Shown: positions 55,501 through 58,325 of the stretch, in pieces
Numbering within the stretch: position 1 is the stretch's first letter
Layout of the letters: each line of letters begins with the position of its first letter
Source: Macrosoma leucophasiata
Lineage: Eukaryota; Arthropoda; Insecta; Lepidoptera; Hedylidae
Assembly (NCBI GenBank): GCA_036365455.1
Contig: JAWQUS010000009.1
Location: 960,001-1,024,000 of the forward strand
Length of the DNA stretch: 64,000 bases
Reading direction: 5' to 3'
Notes under the pieces: model-generated
Told to the model about the DNA's origin: nothing
What the model saw: only the letters and a program-made list of their open reading frames with translations
The model's database searches: none
Made by a program: the position numbers and the translations under genes

Positions 55501-58172
55501 AAAATCAACTTCTACGCGTGGAGGGATGGTGGCTGTCCTATCTTGGGGTTCCGAGTGGCATATAGGAGAGTCGGTGAAGAACATTGGATTAAAGTAAATA
55601 TTTAGTTCTAAATATCTAGTTCGGCACTTCGAGTATTCCTGTTAGATTTTAAATAAACCACAAAACCACTTAGGTTTCAGTGATGGCAACGCATCTGCGT
55701 ATGATCTATAATCATTTTAGGTAAATATATAGGCTGCAATTATGACTTAAACAGTACCCTTGTGAATTATATGTATGTATGCTGTACAAAATATTTATTT
55801 TTTGTTAAATAAATCCTTAATAAAAACGTCACTTCTCGCCGCTAATCCCCGAAGGGGTAGGCAGGGGTAGGCAAACTCCGAGGTACTAGGAAACTTCCAG
55901 AAAATGGGAAAAACCCAATAGAACCAGAGATAAAGGCTTTTAATCTCTCCAGACACGAGAAAAATATGACAATTGAAATTCAATTGTGCCTCGCCGCCGG
56001 TGGCCGTACGATCCTTGAAGGATTAAACCGTTATCTCTGATAGTCCCCGATGTGGGGTTTAGCCCCAGAAATTTATGATAATATGATAGAAAATGACAAC
56101 ACGACCGCTTTTGATGATTGATTTTATTGCACTTATATATGATACAAAAATGCTTTGTTGTAAAACGTGATATTCAAATGTACAGAGTAGCTCGTACATC
56201 TTGGCCACCGAAAAGAAAACAAAAAATGATTAACACATTGAAATAATAAAAACACTTGTTTAAAATAAAAAAGTCAATAAAAAAAATGTTAAAAATTATT
56301 TTTAAAAAATGTATATAAAACTTATTCTGTTGCTTCAGTTGAGTCATTCACTTTAAAACGCACTGACACCATGGGCGACGTGAACTTATTAACACTAATT
56401 GTACTATTCGACCGTGGTATGTTCACTACACTATCACTAGGAGCATCAAGCGCTGGTTGCTGCTCAAGTCGTGAGCGCGGGCGAGGGCGCGGACACAGTA
56501 CGCGTCCCCGCACTCTCCTGTAGCCGAAGATTCCTCCCGCAGTAAACATAATGCCGACGACAATATACAGTACAGTATACTGATGTACATCATGTACTGT
56601 GAAGTTACTCTGTTGTGACTGTTCCTTTAGAAAGTTCAATTGTTGTTTTATTTCATTGTATTTGTCTTGGCTGGATGGCTGCGGATCCATCTGCTCCGGA
56701 AATGCACTCATGCAAAGTTGTGATATCATATTTTTATATTCTTGATAGTCTTTACATACATAATTTAAATATGAAACATAATATTTTATATCAAATGCTG
56801 CATCTTCTGTGCCTTACTGAGAACCTTACTATTATGAATAGCATCTGTGAACAAGTCATGAAAAGTTCTCCATTGGAGGTAGCTTCCGCTAAACGTAGGT
56901 ATGTCCAAGGATGGTGTTGATTTTGCCGTGTATGATGATACCTGCAGCTTTTGGTTGATTGATCGTTTGATGCGCTTGTAGGATGTTTCGTAGGTATTAA
57001 ATTCCTCTACATACCTGAGGTCTCCGCCTTGAAGAATGTTGTCAATCTTGAGATGTAGTTTGTTGATGTCATCCCAGTGCGATTGAATAGTGCGAAGCTC
57101 GTCCTCCAAATCCCATTTATCAGACAAGGTCTCCAAATCGATTCCATTGATGATTCTACGCAAAGCCCTAAAGTACGTCCTCTGTAATGTTAAATACTCG
57201 TCTAACGGTCCACTAGGTTCGGTATTCTTAACAAATTTAGATTGATTATGTTTTAATGTAATTCCTGCTGATGAAGTAGATGGATTTGTAATATCTTTAA
57301 ATGAAATAATCATGTGTCGCGTATCATGGTACATTTTTCATGTGTTTCATAAACATTTTCTGAAAAATATCTTTCCGACTTAGCAGTAAATCTATATTCC
57401 CTCATCGCATCATTATTTTGTTGAAAATCCGCCCAATTTTTTTCTAATTTAGCTAATCTATTTTCTAAATACTCAGGAGTCTTTCTGCTATCACTGTCCT
57501 TCCCGAAATTTATTTTAATCTTATTTATAGCATCAAAAATTTCAGCTTGTTGAGCAATTATGCCTTCCATCTTCGAGAAAGATAGTGATGATGATAAATA
57601 AGGAACAGTGTTACCCGCAGTCCAATACACTGTAATCCAATATTAGTTGCACAATTGCACACAAAATTCTCACGATACTCACTGTACGTGGTTAAAGTTA
57701 ATAGCGGTTTAAATTCACTGTACTGATAATGTACTGATTGATTGTTGTAATGATAGATATATCCGGTCTATTTATCCGGCTCGAAGAAAATGTGGGGTTT
57801 AGCCCCAGCAATTTATGATAATATGATAGAAAATGACAACACGACCGCTTTTGATGATTGATTTTATTGCACTGATATATGATACACAAATAGTGGCCTG
57901 CTACCACTACTTCAGTCAAATAATAACCCTTAATAAAAATCCGTAATAAAAAAAAATGTTAAATGAGTGTCAAACGCGAGTGCTTTAAAAGTTAGTCTAC
58001 TAAGTAAGCTATGAAACTGATCTCTGTTAGGTGGGTGAGGCACTGAGCGCAGCGAGTCACGTGGTCGGGGAGCTGTCGCCGGGCACGTGGTACGAGCTGG
58101 CCGTGGAGGCCTGGAGCGACGCGGGCGCCGAGCGGGTCACTCTCCTGGCCGACACGCACACTCTGTCTGGAG
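25298..58172 (+). CDS. Dscam-like: Dscam-like cell adhesion receptor gene, partial (Ig4 to FN6, 24 exons)
   Basis: This is a single-pass neuronal immunoglobulin-superfamily receptor; family members mediate homophilic recognition and self-avoidance at the cell surface. The exons encode Ig4-Ig9, four FN3 domains, Ig10 and two more FN3 domains, an order I know only from Dscam. All 24 exons have AG/GT borders and matching phases, without internal stops, over 3817 nt. Every Ig domain keeps its cysteine pair and core tryptophan. Missing are the signal peptide and Ig1-3 (upstream) and the transmembrane and cytoplasmic parts (downstream). There are no arrays of alternative Ig2, Ig3 or Ig7 exons, so it is not the Dscam1 orthologue; I favour a Dscam2/3/4-type paralogue. 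Several junctions carry tandem duplications. Confidence 0.93.
26043..26196 (+). CDS. Dscam-like: Dscam-like exon: Ig5, first half
   Basis: 154 nt, phase 1 to phase 2; acceptor CTTCTCCACAG, donor CACAG|GTGACT. It begins [13 protein letters not shown] and has VTLKCSAAG and the core W in FTWMLDG, strongly Dscam-like. The following 762-nt intron holds a foldback (26495-26573) and a decayed SINE-A. Confidence 0.92.
26495..26573. repeat. Foldback hairpin in the Ig5 intron
   Basis: Arms of about 36 nt (ACACAATAGGTACTTGTCAC… and its complement) pair with two or three mismatches around a 7-nt loop. The arm sequence is partly repeated just upstream (26471-26485). It could be a tiny MITE or a transcribed hairpin. 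Confidence 0.7.
26604..26735 (+). mobile_element. SINE-A copy 15, degenerate 3' half
   Basis: GGCCTCAGGGGTAGCAACGC and ACGCATCTGCATTTTCAC are clear; the tail is decayed. Confidence 0.6.
26959..27110 (+). CDS. Dscam-like: Dscam-like exon: Ig5, second half
   Basis: 152 nt, phase 2 to phase 1; acceptor CCTTTCAG, donor TTATG|GTAAGT. It encodes [11 protein letters not shown] and [17 protein letters not shown], ending SRLNIYG, the usual Ig5 end of Dscam proteins. The next intron (6.7 kb) contains the Gypsy-2 insertion. Confidence 0.93.
27328..27752 (+). repeat. Gypsy-2 5' LTR
   Basis: It starts TGTGGCGTTTGCCACTC and ends near CAAATCCCCAAA. Near-identical to 32464-32887. Confidence 0.92.
27754..28409 (+). 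other. Gypsy-2 leader with tRNA-type primer-binding site
   Basis: The first bases TGGTGACCCCGACGTGAT begin with TGG, complementary to a tRNA CCA end. The 650-nt leader has a (GTGTCA)-rich patch at 27900-27940. Frames in it are not supported as genes. Confidence 0.75.
28410..29255 (+). CDS. gag: Gypsy-2 Gag
   Basis: 281 residues. The ATG at 28410 sits in a good context (GCCACCGCAATGG) and starts [19 protein letters not shown], a short coiled coil. It continues with the capsid-like region [26 protein letters not shown] and LRHLRSLAG, typical of arthropod gypsy (mag-like) Gags. The C-terminus has CWYHKRFG…KCVAPC, a C/H cluster common in this lineage. The frame is open upstream to 28185 without an ATG, so 28410 is preferred. 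The stop TAG lies at 29253-29255, 16 nt after the slip site. Confidence 0.88.
   Translation: MAEDLHARLAALEAENANLRSSQMQPAPSPDTSSVCRIAVKLPPFWPDRAAVWFAQAEAQFLLAHVNTDETKYSHILSRIDHQIAGEIEDVVTNPPAKNKYEHLRDTLIKRFSSSEEQRLRKLLSEEELGDRKPTQFLRHLRSLAGTTLSDDNILRQLWLRRLPQHVQGILAAQADLGLDRIADIADKIVEAQPGSNICAAAATPSIASLLERIEDLSRQIAALSSAPTKNFRRRDRSLSRKTPRDVSVERHCWYHKRFGTKASKCVAPCAWKTGNSQGSQ
29204..32434 (+). CDS. pol: Gypsy-2 Pol polyprotein
   Basis: About 1070 residues, intact. Protease: [13 protein letters not shown] (DTG). [44 protein letters not shown] (YVDD) and [15 protein letters not shown]. RNase [15 protein letters not shown] and TIFTDHKPL. Integrase: H…H with CEACQRAK; core HIDIVGPLP (D), ITTDQGTQF (D) and GMIERVHRQ (E); GPY/F module YTGPYQVI. 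The C-terminal tail is Ser/Pro/Thr-rich. The ATG at 29204 overlaps gag, but translation is probably by -1 frameshift at 29231-29237. No chromodomain was seen. The stop at 32432 is followed about 20 nt later by a G-rich polypurine tract. Confidence 0.92.
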   Translation: MRRSMRLEDGKLPGQSVAAATDCHQIQSTGRRLFVTDRVTKRRFLIDTGSDLCCYPRSWLVTRRTPTNYELSAANGTSIKTYGTVNLTLNLGLRRKLVWQFVVADVTTAIIGSDFLSHYHLLPDCRTKRIVDGTTSLDAPASLGSSAQPSVKAVSSRNSVFTQLLAEFPDITRPPGLPRIAKHSTVHHIKTTDGPPVSCRPRRLAPQKLVSVKKEFEEMVQTGTARPSKSAWSSPLHMALKKDNTWRPCGDYRSLNARTIPDRYPVRHINDFSHNLAGTKVFTTLDLVKAYHQIPVAEQDISKTAIVTPFGLFEFPFMTFGLRNAGQTFQRFMDEVTRGLDFCFPYVDDILVYSADEAQHLEHLRILFRRLQDYGVVINPSKCVLGAREVTFLGYNISSEGTKTPQERVQAILDFPPPKTVQGMRRFLGMLNYYRRCVPRAALFQAPLIDAVVATGGKGAKPFIWSPELLEQFEACKQSLSSATLLQHPRNDAPLGLFTDASSVHIGACLQQKIDAEWFPIAFFSKKLTTRQAQWPAYYRELLAVYESVQHFRHVLEVQHVTIFTDHKPLLYAFVQRREKLPPSQLNQLSFISQFTTDIKYIKGIDNVVADAMSRVEAIECEQDFEALAKSQESDKELSDLLRQGSSLKLSKVEIPGSNISISCDVSTGKPRPYLTPSFRRAIFNKLHNLSHPGARATTRLVTERFVWPSINKDCKEWARTCEACQRAKISRHNSAPLGSFDLPPGRFRHVHIDIVGPLPVCNDFRYCLTAIDRATRWPEVWPMRSITAEEVADTFTREWIPRFGVPSVITTDQGTQFESDLFRRLMRHFATKRIRTTAYHPCANGMIERVHRQLKAALMCHQDSWTRSLPFVLLGMRSAFKEDLKSTAAEMVYGEPLRLPGEMLVADPGPANSEDPSDFVAQLRKKIATVRPIPASNHSKPSSFIFKTLSSSTHVFLRDDTVRRPLQPPYTGPYQVINRAEDGKTMTLDVKGRHVVVSVDRVKPAFMDHSHLCPSSSQNPTDTPPFIPPTEPIIHQHSSTPASYVPSDTTTTSTNLPYTTRSGRHVKFKDFPDHV
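29231..29237 (+). promoter_or_regulatory. Programmed -1 frameshift slippery heptamer G GGA AAC
   Basis: In the gag frame the codons are ACG GGA AAC, so GGGAAAC is correctly phased for -1 slippage. The same heptamer is used by some lentiviruses. The pol frame is open in the -1 phase across it. The gag/pol overlap is at least 52 nt. Confidence 0.85.
32464..32887 (+). repeat. Gypsy-2 3' LTR
   Basis: It follows the G-run GTGGGGGGGTGG and is near-identical to the 5' LTR. Confidence 0.92.
33080..33290 (+). repeat. Repeat-L copy, degenerate
   Basis: GGTAGTTTTATCGCGATGC, CTACCGCCC and the end GTGAGGGAGGTTATCACGTC resemble 33440-33760. Confidence 0.5.
33440..33762 (+). repeat. Repeat-L copy (long)
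   Basis: It begins with GCCGAAAAATGTCCACTGCT, then GGGGGATATGACATAATCGC, GTAGTTTTATCG, ACCGCCATTGTTCGATTGAC and ends CGTCCCGACGCC. A common lepidopteran retroposon, unnamed here. Confidence 0.65.
33858..33948 (+). CDS. Dscam-like: Dscam-like exon: Ig6, first half
   Basis: 91 nt, phase 1 to phase 2; acceptor CTGTTCCAG, donor ATAAG|GTAAAG. It encodes [19 protein letters not shown] and [11 protein letters not shown], the typical G-PPYIR…AGE start of Dscam Ig6. The next intron (about 4 kb) holds the piggyBac relic and Gypsy-3. Confidence 0.92.
33979..34052 (-). mobile_element. tRNA-like retroposon head or tRNA pseudogene
   Basis: On the minus strand it reads ACTTCATTAGCTCAGTTGGG, AGAGCGGCTGTACTA, GTGGGTTCAATGCCCGC. 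The D and T arms are tRNA-like but the acceptor stem has two mismatches. It shares its 5' part with the tRNA-like sequence at 48250-48323. Confidence 0.6.
34819..35397 (+). pseudogene. piggyBac-like transposase relic
   Basis: A TTAA followed by CCCTTATGTGAG (34819 on) looks like a piggyBac end, and a 16-bp palindrome AGGTACCCGGGTACCT lies at 34866-34881. From 34971 the frame encodes [19 protein letters not shown], the N-side of the DDE_Tnp_1_7 domain. After a deletion and frameshifts, [17 protein letters not shown] and [16 protein letters not shown] follow, which contain a catalytic Asp region. It then ends abruptly at the Gypsy-3 remnant. It cannot encode a functional enzyme. Confidence 0.8.
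35664..35972 (-). CDS. Small acidic ORF downstream of Gypsy-3 pol
   Basis: 102 codons from an ATG that overlaps the pol end by about 10 nt, in another frame. The protein is acidic in the middle ([14 protein letters not shown]) and charged at the N-terminus ([11 protein letters not shown]). I recognise no domain. An accessory frame of the element or a frameshifted Pol tail are the options. Confidence 0.45.
   Translation of the reverse strand: MDVRERDKRRDTVKNDFTENKEYIENDSTTENQSGDMVELEDDIIEIPSSEKWADILGIPNNYEVGFSGGKLRNRIVDFVPNRLMRGHLLNIHELITCQISL
35963..37621 (-). pseudogene. pol: Gypsy-3 Pol fragment: RNase H and integrase
   Basis: About 550 residues are open. The N-side (from 37621) begins within the RT/RNase H linker ([12 protein letters not shown]). 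RNase [31 protein letters not shown] and [10 protein letters not shown]. Integrase: H…H with SCDKCLENR; core IHIDFAGPF (D), LVSDNGTAF (D) and GLAERMVQT (E). The C-terminal [12 protein letters not shown] is a weak GPY-like module. There is no premature stop, yet the gene is 5'-truncated and cannot be complete. Confidence 0.87.
37913..38079 (+). CDS. Dscam-like: Dscam-like exon: Ig6, second half
   Basis: 167 nt, phase 2 to phase 1; acceptor TGTTCAACAG, donor AGCA|GTACGT. It encodes SVKWERDG with the core W and [20 protein letters not shown]. The C'-E region is some residues shorter than usual for Ig6. The exon is GC-rich compared with its flanks. Confidence 0.9.
38557..38880 (+). mobile_element. 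tRNA-derived SINE-B copy 3 (best copy)
   Basis: The head has CGGTAGCCTAGTGGTAGCGG (box A) and GGTTCGATCCCCGGG (box B). The body has TTTATCTCTGGTTCTATTGG and TTTCTGGAAATTTCCCAGT, and the tail TTCGGGGATTACAGGCGTGA ends in T-rich sequence. ATATCTGT on both sides may be the target duplication. Confidence 0.82.
39211..39496 (+). mobile_element. SINE-A copy 17 (full length)
   Basis: The head ACTGGTGGTAGAGCTCCAGT, complete body and A tail are present; among the best-preserved copies. Confidence 0.87.
39637..39782 (+). CDS. Dscam-like: Dscam-like exon: Ig7, first half
   Basis: 146 nt, phase 1 to phase 0; acceptor AATTTGCAG, donor ACAG|GTTGGT. It encodes [31 protein letters not shown] and FTWLKDNG. 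In Dscam1 this domain is the highly alternative exon 9, and here there is a single version split over two exons. Confidence 0.92.
40098..40313 (-). mobile_element. tRNA-derived SINE-C copy 1
   Basis: On the minus strand it reads CCGGTTAGTCCAGCGGTGTG (box A) and GTCGCGGGTTCGATCCCCGC (box B), then a body with GGTTTATACCTACTGTGGGG, then a 15-nt A tract (T-run at 40100). About 84% of it is repeated at 46778-46974. Confidence 0.82.
40330..40500 (+). mobile_element. TIR element with hammerhead-like motif, copy 2 (degenerate)
   Basis: GGAGACCACGAAAGCTGAAA, TTAATATACGCGAGACAAAT and the terminal block ACTAGTTTTATTTCAATGAG match the family at 44190-44385. Confidence 0.6.
40614..40785 (-). mobile_element. 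SINE-A copy 18, head missing
   Basis: The minus-strand copy from the A tail to CGGCCCTGTAATTTCCGG is well preserved; the head half is lost. Confidence 0.8.
40981..41275 (+). repeat. Repeat-L copy (long)
   Basis: TCAGCCGAAAGATGTCTACT, GAGGGGGATATGCCATAATC, AGTAGTTTTATCGCAAGGCG and TTCGGTTGACTGACTGCACT are shared with 33440-33762. It ends about 65 nt before the Ig7b exon. Confidence 0.65.
41340..41475 (+). CDS. Dscam-like: Dscam-like exon: Ig7, second half
   Basis: 136 nt, phase 0 to phase 1; acceptor CTAACAAATAG (weak pyrimidine tract), donor AAAG|GTAACG. It encodes [20 protein letters not shown] and [17 protein letters not shown], closing Ig7. Confidence 0.9.
42225..42344 (+). CDS. Dscam-like: Dscam-like exon: Ig8, first half
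   Basis: 120 nt, phase 1 to phase 1; acceptor CACGCTGCAG, donor AGAC|GTAAGT. It encodes [39 protein letters not shown], the VPP-x-W-x-x-EP start of Ig8. Confidence 0.91.
42854..43030 (+). CDS. Dscam-like: Dscam-like exon: Ig8, second half
   Basis: 177 nt, phase 1 to phase 1; acceptor ACCTTTCCAG, donor AATG|GTGAGT. It encodes [20 protein letters not shown] and [17 protein letters not shown]. Confidence 0.92.
43236..43380 (+). CDS. Dscam-like: Dscam-like exon: Ig9, first half
   Basis: 145 nt, phase 1 to phase 2; acceptor TCTGTGCAG, donor TATAG|GTGCGG. It encodes [31 protein letters not shown] and LAWSRGP. Very GC-rich. A partial tandem copy lies in the following intron (43449-43568). Confidence 0.9.
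43289..43568 (+). repeat. Tandem partial duplication of the Ig9a exon and its donor
   Basis: Unit 1 (43289-43448) holds the second half of the exon plus 68 nt of intron. Unit 2 (43449-43568) repeats it with an internal deletion of about 35 bp (the GCTGCGGCTCGCGTGG part). CGCCACGCTGGCGTGCGAGG and CTTACACTTC…CACTTACAG occur in both. Unit 2 retains ACATATAG|GTTCAG at its end. Confidence 0.85.
43569..43650 (+). repeat. Repeat-L-like fragment
   Basis: CCGAATGACGCCGACCGTTG and GACAAAGCCTTGCCGGAGG resemble the start of the common AGCCGAAAGACGTCCACTGC repeat. Confidence 0.5.
43995..44143 (+). CDS. Dscam-like: Dscam-like exon: Ig9, second half
   Basis: 149 nt, phase 2 to phase 1; acceptor TTCCATTCCAG, donor CAAG|GTAAGT. 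It encodes [37 protein letters not shown] and YIYLSVQ, leading straight into FN1. Confidence 0.93.
44190..44385 (+). mobile_element. TIR element with hammerhead-like motif, copy 3 (best copy)
   Basis: ATTGAAATAAAACTA near the start and TAGTTTTATTTCAAT near the end form a perfect 15-bp terminal inverted repeat. The interior carries CCACGGAAGCTGAAAAGCGA and CCGAAACGTCGGG. CTGA…GAAACGTC resembles the conserved part of the hammerhead ribozymes found in Penelope-like elements. There is no coding capacity. Confidence 0.65.
44671..44887 (+). CDS. Dscam-like: Dscam-like exon: FN1, first half
   Basis: 217 nt, phase 1 to phase 2; acceptor TATCTCCACAG, donor GTCAC|GTAAGT. It encodes [31 protein letters not shown] (FN3 strand B tryptophan and the FDGNSP loop seen in FN1 of DSCAM) and [10 protein letters not shown]. 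Confidence 0.93.
45132..45277 (+). CDS. Dscam-like: Dscam-like exon: FN1, second half
   Basis: 146 nt, phase 2 to phase 1; acceptor ATATTTTCCAG, donor GAAG|GTGAGA. It encodes [20 protein letters not shown], the FN3 L-P-x-T-x-Y signature, and VVVKTQEE. Confidence 0.93.
45480..45850. other. Unexplained GC-rich, pyrimidine-rich block in the FN1/FN2 intron
   Basis: Sequence such as CCGACCGCTTAGGCCGATCG and CCCTCTATCTCCTGCCCTCT is unlike the surrounding AT-rich intron. Overlapping frames are present but none looks coding. A retroelement leader is possible. Confidence 0.35.
45994..46162 (+). CDS. Dscam-like: Dscam-like exon: FN2, first half
   Basis: 169 nt, phase 1 to phase 2; acceptor CTTCAACAG, donor TTCACG|GTATGA. 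It encodes [40 protein letters not shown] and TCTEL. Very GC-rich. Decayed copies of its 3' part lie downstream at 46482-46690. Confidence 0.9.
46184..46445 (-). repeat. Repeat-L copy, minus strand, ending in (ATG)n
   Basis: The minus strand reads CATCATTCCAGCCGAATGAA, GTCCACTGCTGGACAGAGTC, then the Repeat-L body. An (ATG)n tract at 46431-46448 marks the 5' side. Confidence 0.65.
46482..46557 (+). pseudogene. Decayed tandem copy of the FN2a exon, relic 1
   Basis: TACTCCGTCACATGCA, then GAG…TTGG and CTGCTCTTAGTAATTC, align with TACTCCGTCACCTGCA and CGGCTCTTAGGAATTC of the functional exon. An AG (AAATACAG) precedes it. It contains an in-frame stop. Confidence 0.65.
46563..46690 (+). pseudogene. 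Decayed tandem copy of the FN2a exon, relic 2
   Basis: The alignment extends further 5' than in relic 1: ATTGTGG…GAGGGAGACCTGG corresponds to GTCGTGG…GCGCGAGGCCTGG, then TTGGGATACTC to TGGGCTACTC, and CCCTTGGGAATTC to CTCTTAGGAATTC. A GT (ACC|GTACGA) remains at the donor position. The reading frame is lost. Confidence 0.6.
46778..46974 (-). mobile_element. tRNA-derived SINE-C copy 2
   Basis: On the minus strand box A TTGGTCCAGCGGTGTGAG and box B GTCGCGGGTTCGATCCCCGC precede the same body as copy 1. The A-rich tail corresponds to the A/T-rich 46759-46779. Confidence 0.8.
47171..47319 (+). CDS. Dscam-like: Dscam-like exon: FN2, second half
   Basis: 149 nt, phase 2 to phase 1; acceptor TATATTTCAG, donor GGGG|GTAATG. 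It encodes [20 protein letters not shown] and [18 protein letters not shown], the FN3 G-strand pattern. Confidence 0.92.
47669..47815 (+). CDS. Dscam-like: Dscam-like exon: FN3, first half
   Basis: 147 nt, phase 1 to phase 1; acceptor CCTTTCCAG, donor CCACG|GTGAGA. It encodes [40 protein letters not shown] and IYAPL. Confidence 0.92.
48250..48323 (+). tRNA. tRNA-like sequence, isotype uncertain (gene or tRNA-derived repeat)
   Basis: The acceptor stem ACTTCGG/CTGAAGT pairs over 7 bp (one G-T), the D arm is AGCTCAGTTGGAAGAGC, and the T arm is GCGAG-TTCGAGT-CTCGC with a perfect stem. The anticodon arm is imperfect: CTGGA/CCCAG with loop CTAGATT would give AGA but has an A-C pair and a T at position 37. 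A related degraded copy lies at 33979-34052, so a tRNA-derived repeat or pseudogene is as likely as a real tRNA. It sits inside a receptor intron. Confidence 0.45.
48440..48592 (+). CDS. Dscam-like: Dscam-like exon: FN3, second half
   Basis: 153 nt, phase 1 to phase 1; acceptor AATGTTACAG, donor GGACG|GTGGGT. It encodes [40 protein letters not shown]. Confidence 0.93.
48651..48971 (+). repeat. Repeat-P copy 3
   Basis: From AAGCGCGCATGGCCCCGCGG through GTGTGTGACGGGTGACCGAT and CGGTTGCTATCGATAGGTAG to GCTCAGCAGTGGAATGTAAA. Confidence 0.73.
49150..49260. mobile_element. TIR element with hammerhead-like motif, copy 4 (fragment)
   Basis: TTTCTCGCGTATACTACC and GGTACCACGGTAGCTGGAAA followed by GCGACCGAAACGTCGG match the family at 44190-44385. 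Confidence 0.55.
49349..49478 (+). CDS. Dscam-like: Dscam-like exon: FN4, first half
   Basis: 130 nt, phase 1 to phase 2; acceptor TATTTTTCCAG, donor GGACG|GTATGT. It encodes [40 protein letters not shown]. Confidence 0.93.
49995..50170 (+). CDS. Dscam-like: Dscam-like exon: FN4, second half
   Basis: 176 nt, phase 2 to phase 1; acceptor TTTCTCTGCAG, donor TAGAA|GTGAGT. It encodes [20 protein letters not shown] and [12 protein letters not shown], matching the FN4 end just before Ig10 in DSCAM. Confidence 0.92.
50313..50480 (+). repeat. Dispersed retroelement tail (RTE-like), copy 2
   Basis: GCGGATTCGCCCGCGTGGAT, AAAAAGTAGCCTATGTTCTT, TACCAAATTTCATAAAAATC and GTTCAGTCGTTTGGACGTGA are the characteristic blocks. 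A well-known arthropod repeat. Confidence 0.6.
50821..51000 (+). CDS. Dscam-like: Dscam-like exon: Ig10, first half
   Basis: 180 nt, phase 1 to phase 1; acceptor TTTGATTTCAG, donor CGCG|GTGAGC. It encodes [39 protein letters not shown] and [12 protein letters not shown]. It is the most GC-rich exon. From 51001 on, a 130-bp unit derived from its last 110 nt and its donor is repeated 14 times, so the real donor is ambiguous; splicing from 51001 to 53820 keeps the frame. Confidence 0.88.
51001..52820 (+). repeat. 130-bp tandem array, 14 units, derived from the Ig10a exon and its donor
   Basis: Units start at 51001 and every 130 bp to 52691, each beginning with GTGAGCTTCCTGCTGGCCAG. The following 110 bp equal the end of the Ig10a exon. 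All units are identical except one G/T site (CGCCCGTCAC or CGCCCTTCAC). Against the exon, every unit has T to A in GCC TGC, which turns the Ig cysteine codon into AGC and creates an AG. The GTGAGC donor therefore occurs 15 times (51001 to 52821). Unspliced reading stops at the first unit boundary (TGA, 51132-51134). The 87-codon frames inside are by-products. Confidence 0.95.
52950..53215 (-). mobile_element. SINE-A copy 19, degenerate
   Basis: AAAATGCAGATGCGTCGCCA, ACGATGCTGAACACTACCAT and CAGCTCCTGCACTGG align along the minus strand of the family. Confidence 0.6.
53820..54008 (+). CDS. Dscam-like: Dscam-like exon: Ig10 second half and FN5 first half
   Basis: 189 nt, phase 1 to phase 1; acceptor CCCTTTCCAG, donor CTCG|GTAAGA. 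It encodes [20 protein letters not shown], closing Ig10, and then [20 protein letters not shown] and WRLPP, the start of FN5. Confidence 0.92.
54040..54260 (+). repeat. Lepidopteran dispersed repeat (TCAGCCAAATGACGT…GAACTCTTC)
   Basis: TTTCGGCCAAATGACGTTCA, CTGTTGGACAAAGGTCTTA and CCATCTCGTGGGGATCCTGC are the standard blocks of a very common lepidopteran repeat whose 5' side is shared with Repeat-L. Confidence 0.6.
54769..54957 (+). CDS. Dscam-like: Dscam-like exon: FN5, second half
   Basis: 189 nt, phase 1 to phase 1; acceptor TCCATTTCAG, donor GGCC|GTAAGT. It encodes [40 protein letters not shown] and [12 protein letters not shown]. Its last 14 nt and donor are duplicated 67 bp downstream. 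Confidence 0.92.
54944..55076 (+). repeat. 67-bp tandem duplication across the FN5b donor
   Basis: TACGAGAGGAGGCCGTAAGT starts both units (54944 and 55011). They differ at GAGACA/GTGACA and near the end. Using the second donor (55025) would add 67 nt, shift the frame and meet a TAA in the insert. Confidence 0.92.
55121..55397 (+). mobile_element. SINE-A copy 20 (full length, divergent)
   Basis: The complete order is present from GAGTTCTAGTGTAGGAGC through GGCTGCAGTCATCACTTAAC to the A tail at the FN6a side. Confidence 0.78.
55448..55593 (+). CDS. Dscam-like: Dscam-like exon: FN6, first half
   Basis: 146 nt, phase 1 to phase 0; acceptor TAATTTACAG, donor TTAAA|GTAAAT. It encodes [39 protein letters not shown]; the W-x-DGGCPI motif is the FN6 signature of DSCAM proteins. 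Confidence 0.93.
55682..55775 (+). mobile_element. SINE-A copy 21, decayed fragment
   Basis: GATGGCAACGCATCTGCG and ATATAGGCTGCAATTATGAC are recognisable. Confidence 0.45.
56322..56729 (-). CDS. Membrane-anchored C-terminal ORF of the BEL-like element
   Basis: 135 codons. A single hydrophobic segment, [18 protein letters not shown], is followed by an Arg-rich cytoplasm-like tail ([17 protein letters not shown]), as at the end of an envelope-type protein. No receptor-binding or fusion region remains. It may be an env remnant or unrelated; the identity is uncertain. Confidence 0.45.
   Translation of the reverse strand: MISQLCMSAFPEQMDPQPSSQDKYNEIKQQLNFLKEQSQQSNFTVHDVHQYTVLYIVVGIMFTAGGIFGYRRVRGRVLCPRPRPRSRLEQQPALDAPSDSVVNIPRSNSTISVNKFTSPMVSVRFKVNDSTEATE
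56786..57334 (-). pseudogene. Gag (DUF1759-like) fragment of the BEL-like element
   Basis: 182 codons. The end contains [20 protein letters not shown] followed by [19 protein letters not shown], the hallmark of the Gag-like domain at the N-terminus of BEL/Pao polyproteins. It stops directly after KMQHLI, where a full element would continue for over 1000 residues. Confidence 0.7.
57310..57630 (-). CDS. N-terminal Gag-like ORF of the deleted BEL-like element
   Basis: About 100 codons, predicted coiled coil ([38 protein letters not shown]). The likely ATG is in MEGIIAQQ. It reads into the next frame region at 57310-57334 with a frame change, so the original Gag may be split by a frameshift. Confidence 0.55.
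   Translation of the reverse strand: MYWTAGNTVPYLSSSLSFSKMEGIIAQQAEIFDAINKIKINFGKDSDSRKTPEYLENRLAKLEKNWADFQQNNDAMREYRFTAKSERYFSENVYETHEKCTMIRDT
58031..58172 (+). CDS. Dscam-like: Dscam-like exon: FN6, second half (copy 1)
   Basis: 142 nt, phase 0 to phase 1; acceptor TCTCTGTTAG, donor TGGAG|GTACTT. It encodes [20 protein letters not shown] and [15 protein letters not shown]; the L-P-x-T-W-Y-E-L motif is the FN6 signature. It is the last recognised exon and is followed after 29 nt by a near-copy. Confidence 0.92.
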
Positions 58173-58201
58173 GTACTTTACTGTACTGTACTGTACTGTA
58201 G

Positions 58202-58325
58202 TCACGTGGTCACGTAGTCGGGGAGCTGTCGCCGGGTACGTGGTACGAGCTGGCCGTGGAGGCCTGGAGCAACGCGGGCGCCGAGCGGGTCACTCTACTG
58301 GCCGACACGCACACTCTGTCTGGAG
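58202..58325 (+). CDS. Dscam-like: Dscam-like exon: FN6, second half (copy 2, candidate alternative exon)
   Basis: 124 nt behind an AG at 58200-58201, also phase 0 to phase 1, donor TGGAG|GTACTG. It encodes the same segment with D to N (AWSNAG) and a shorter, different start ([12 protein letters not shown]). The frame is open. The spacer (58173-58201) is a 29-nt (ACTGT)-like repeat, too short for an intron, and reading through it meets TAG. If used, it would be mutually exclusive with copy 1. The acceptor lacks a good pyrimidine tract. Confidence 0.5.

Larger units (their letters stand above)
56051..57888 (-). mobile_element. BEL-like LTR element, internally deleted (non-autonomous)
   Basis: 98-bp terminal direct repeats (56051-56148 and 57791-57888) differ at three positions. 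On the minus strand they start TGTGTATCA and end AACCCCACA and contain AATAAA. Between them only a Gag-like N-terminal part and a membrane-anchored C-terminal frame remain; protease, RT and integrase are gone. It may depend on a related full element. Assignment to BEL/Pao rests on the Gag-like domain. Confidence 0.72.
55815..57939 (-). mobile_element. tRNA-derived SINE-B copy 4, split by an LTR element
   Basis: SINE-B on the minus strand is present at 55827-56050 and 57889-57927. CCTTAATAAAAA occurs at 55815-55826 and 57928-57939, a 12-bp target duplication of the SINE. The LTR element therefore inserted into a SINE already in the receptor intron. Confidence 0.75.
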
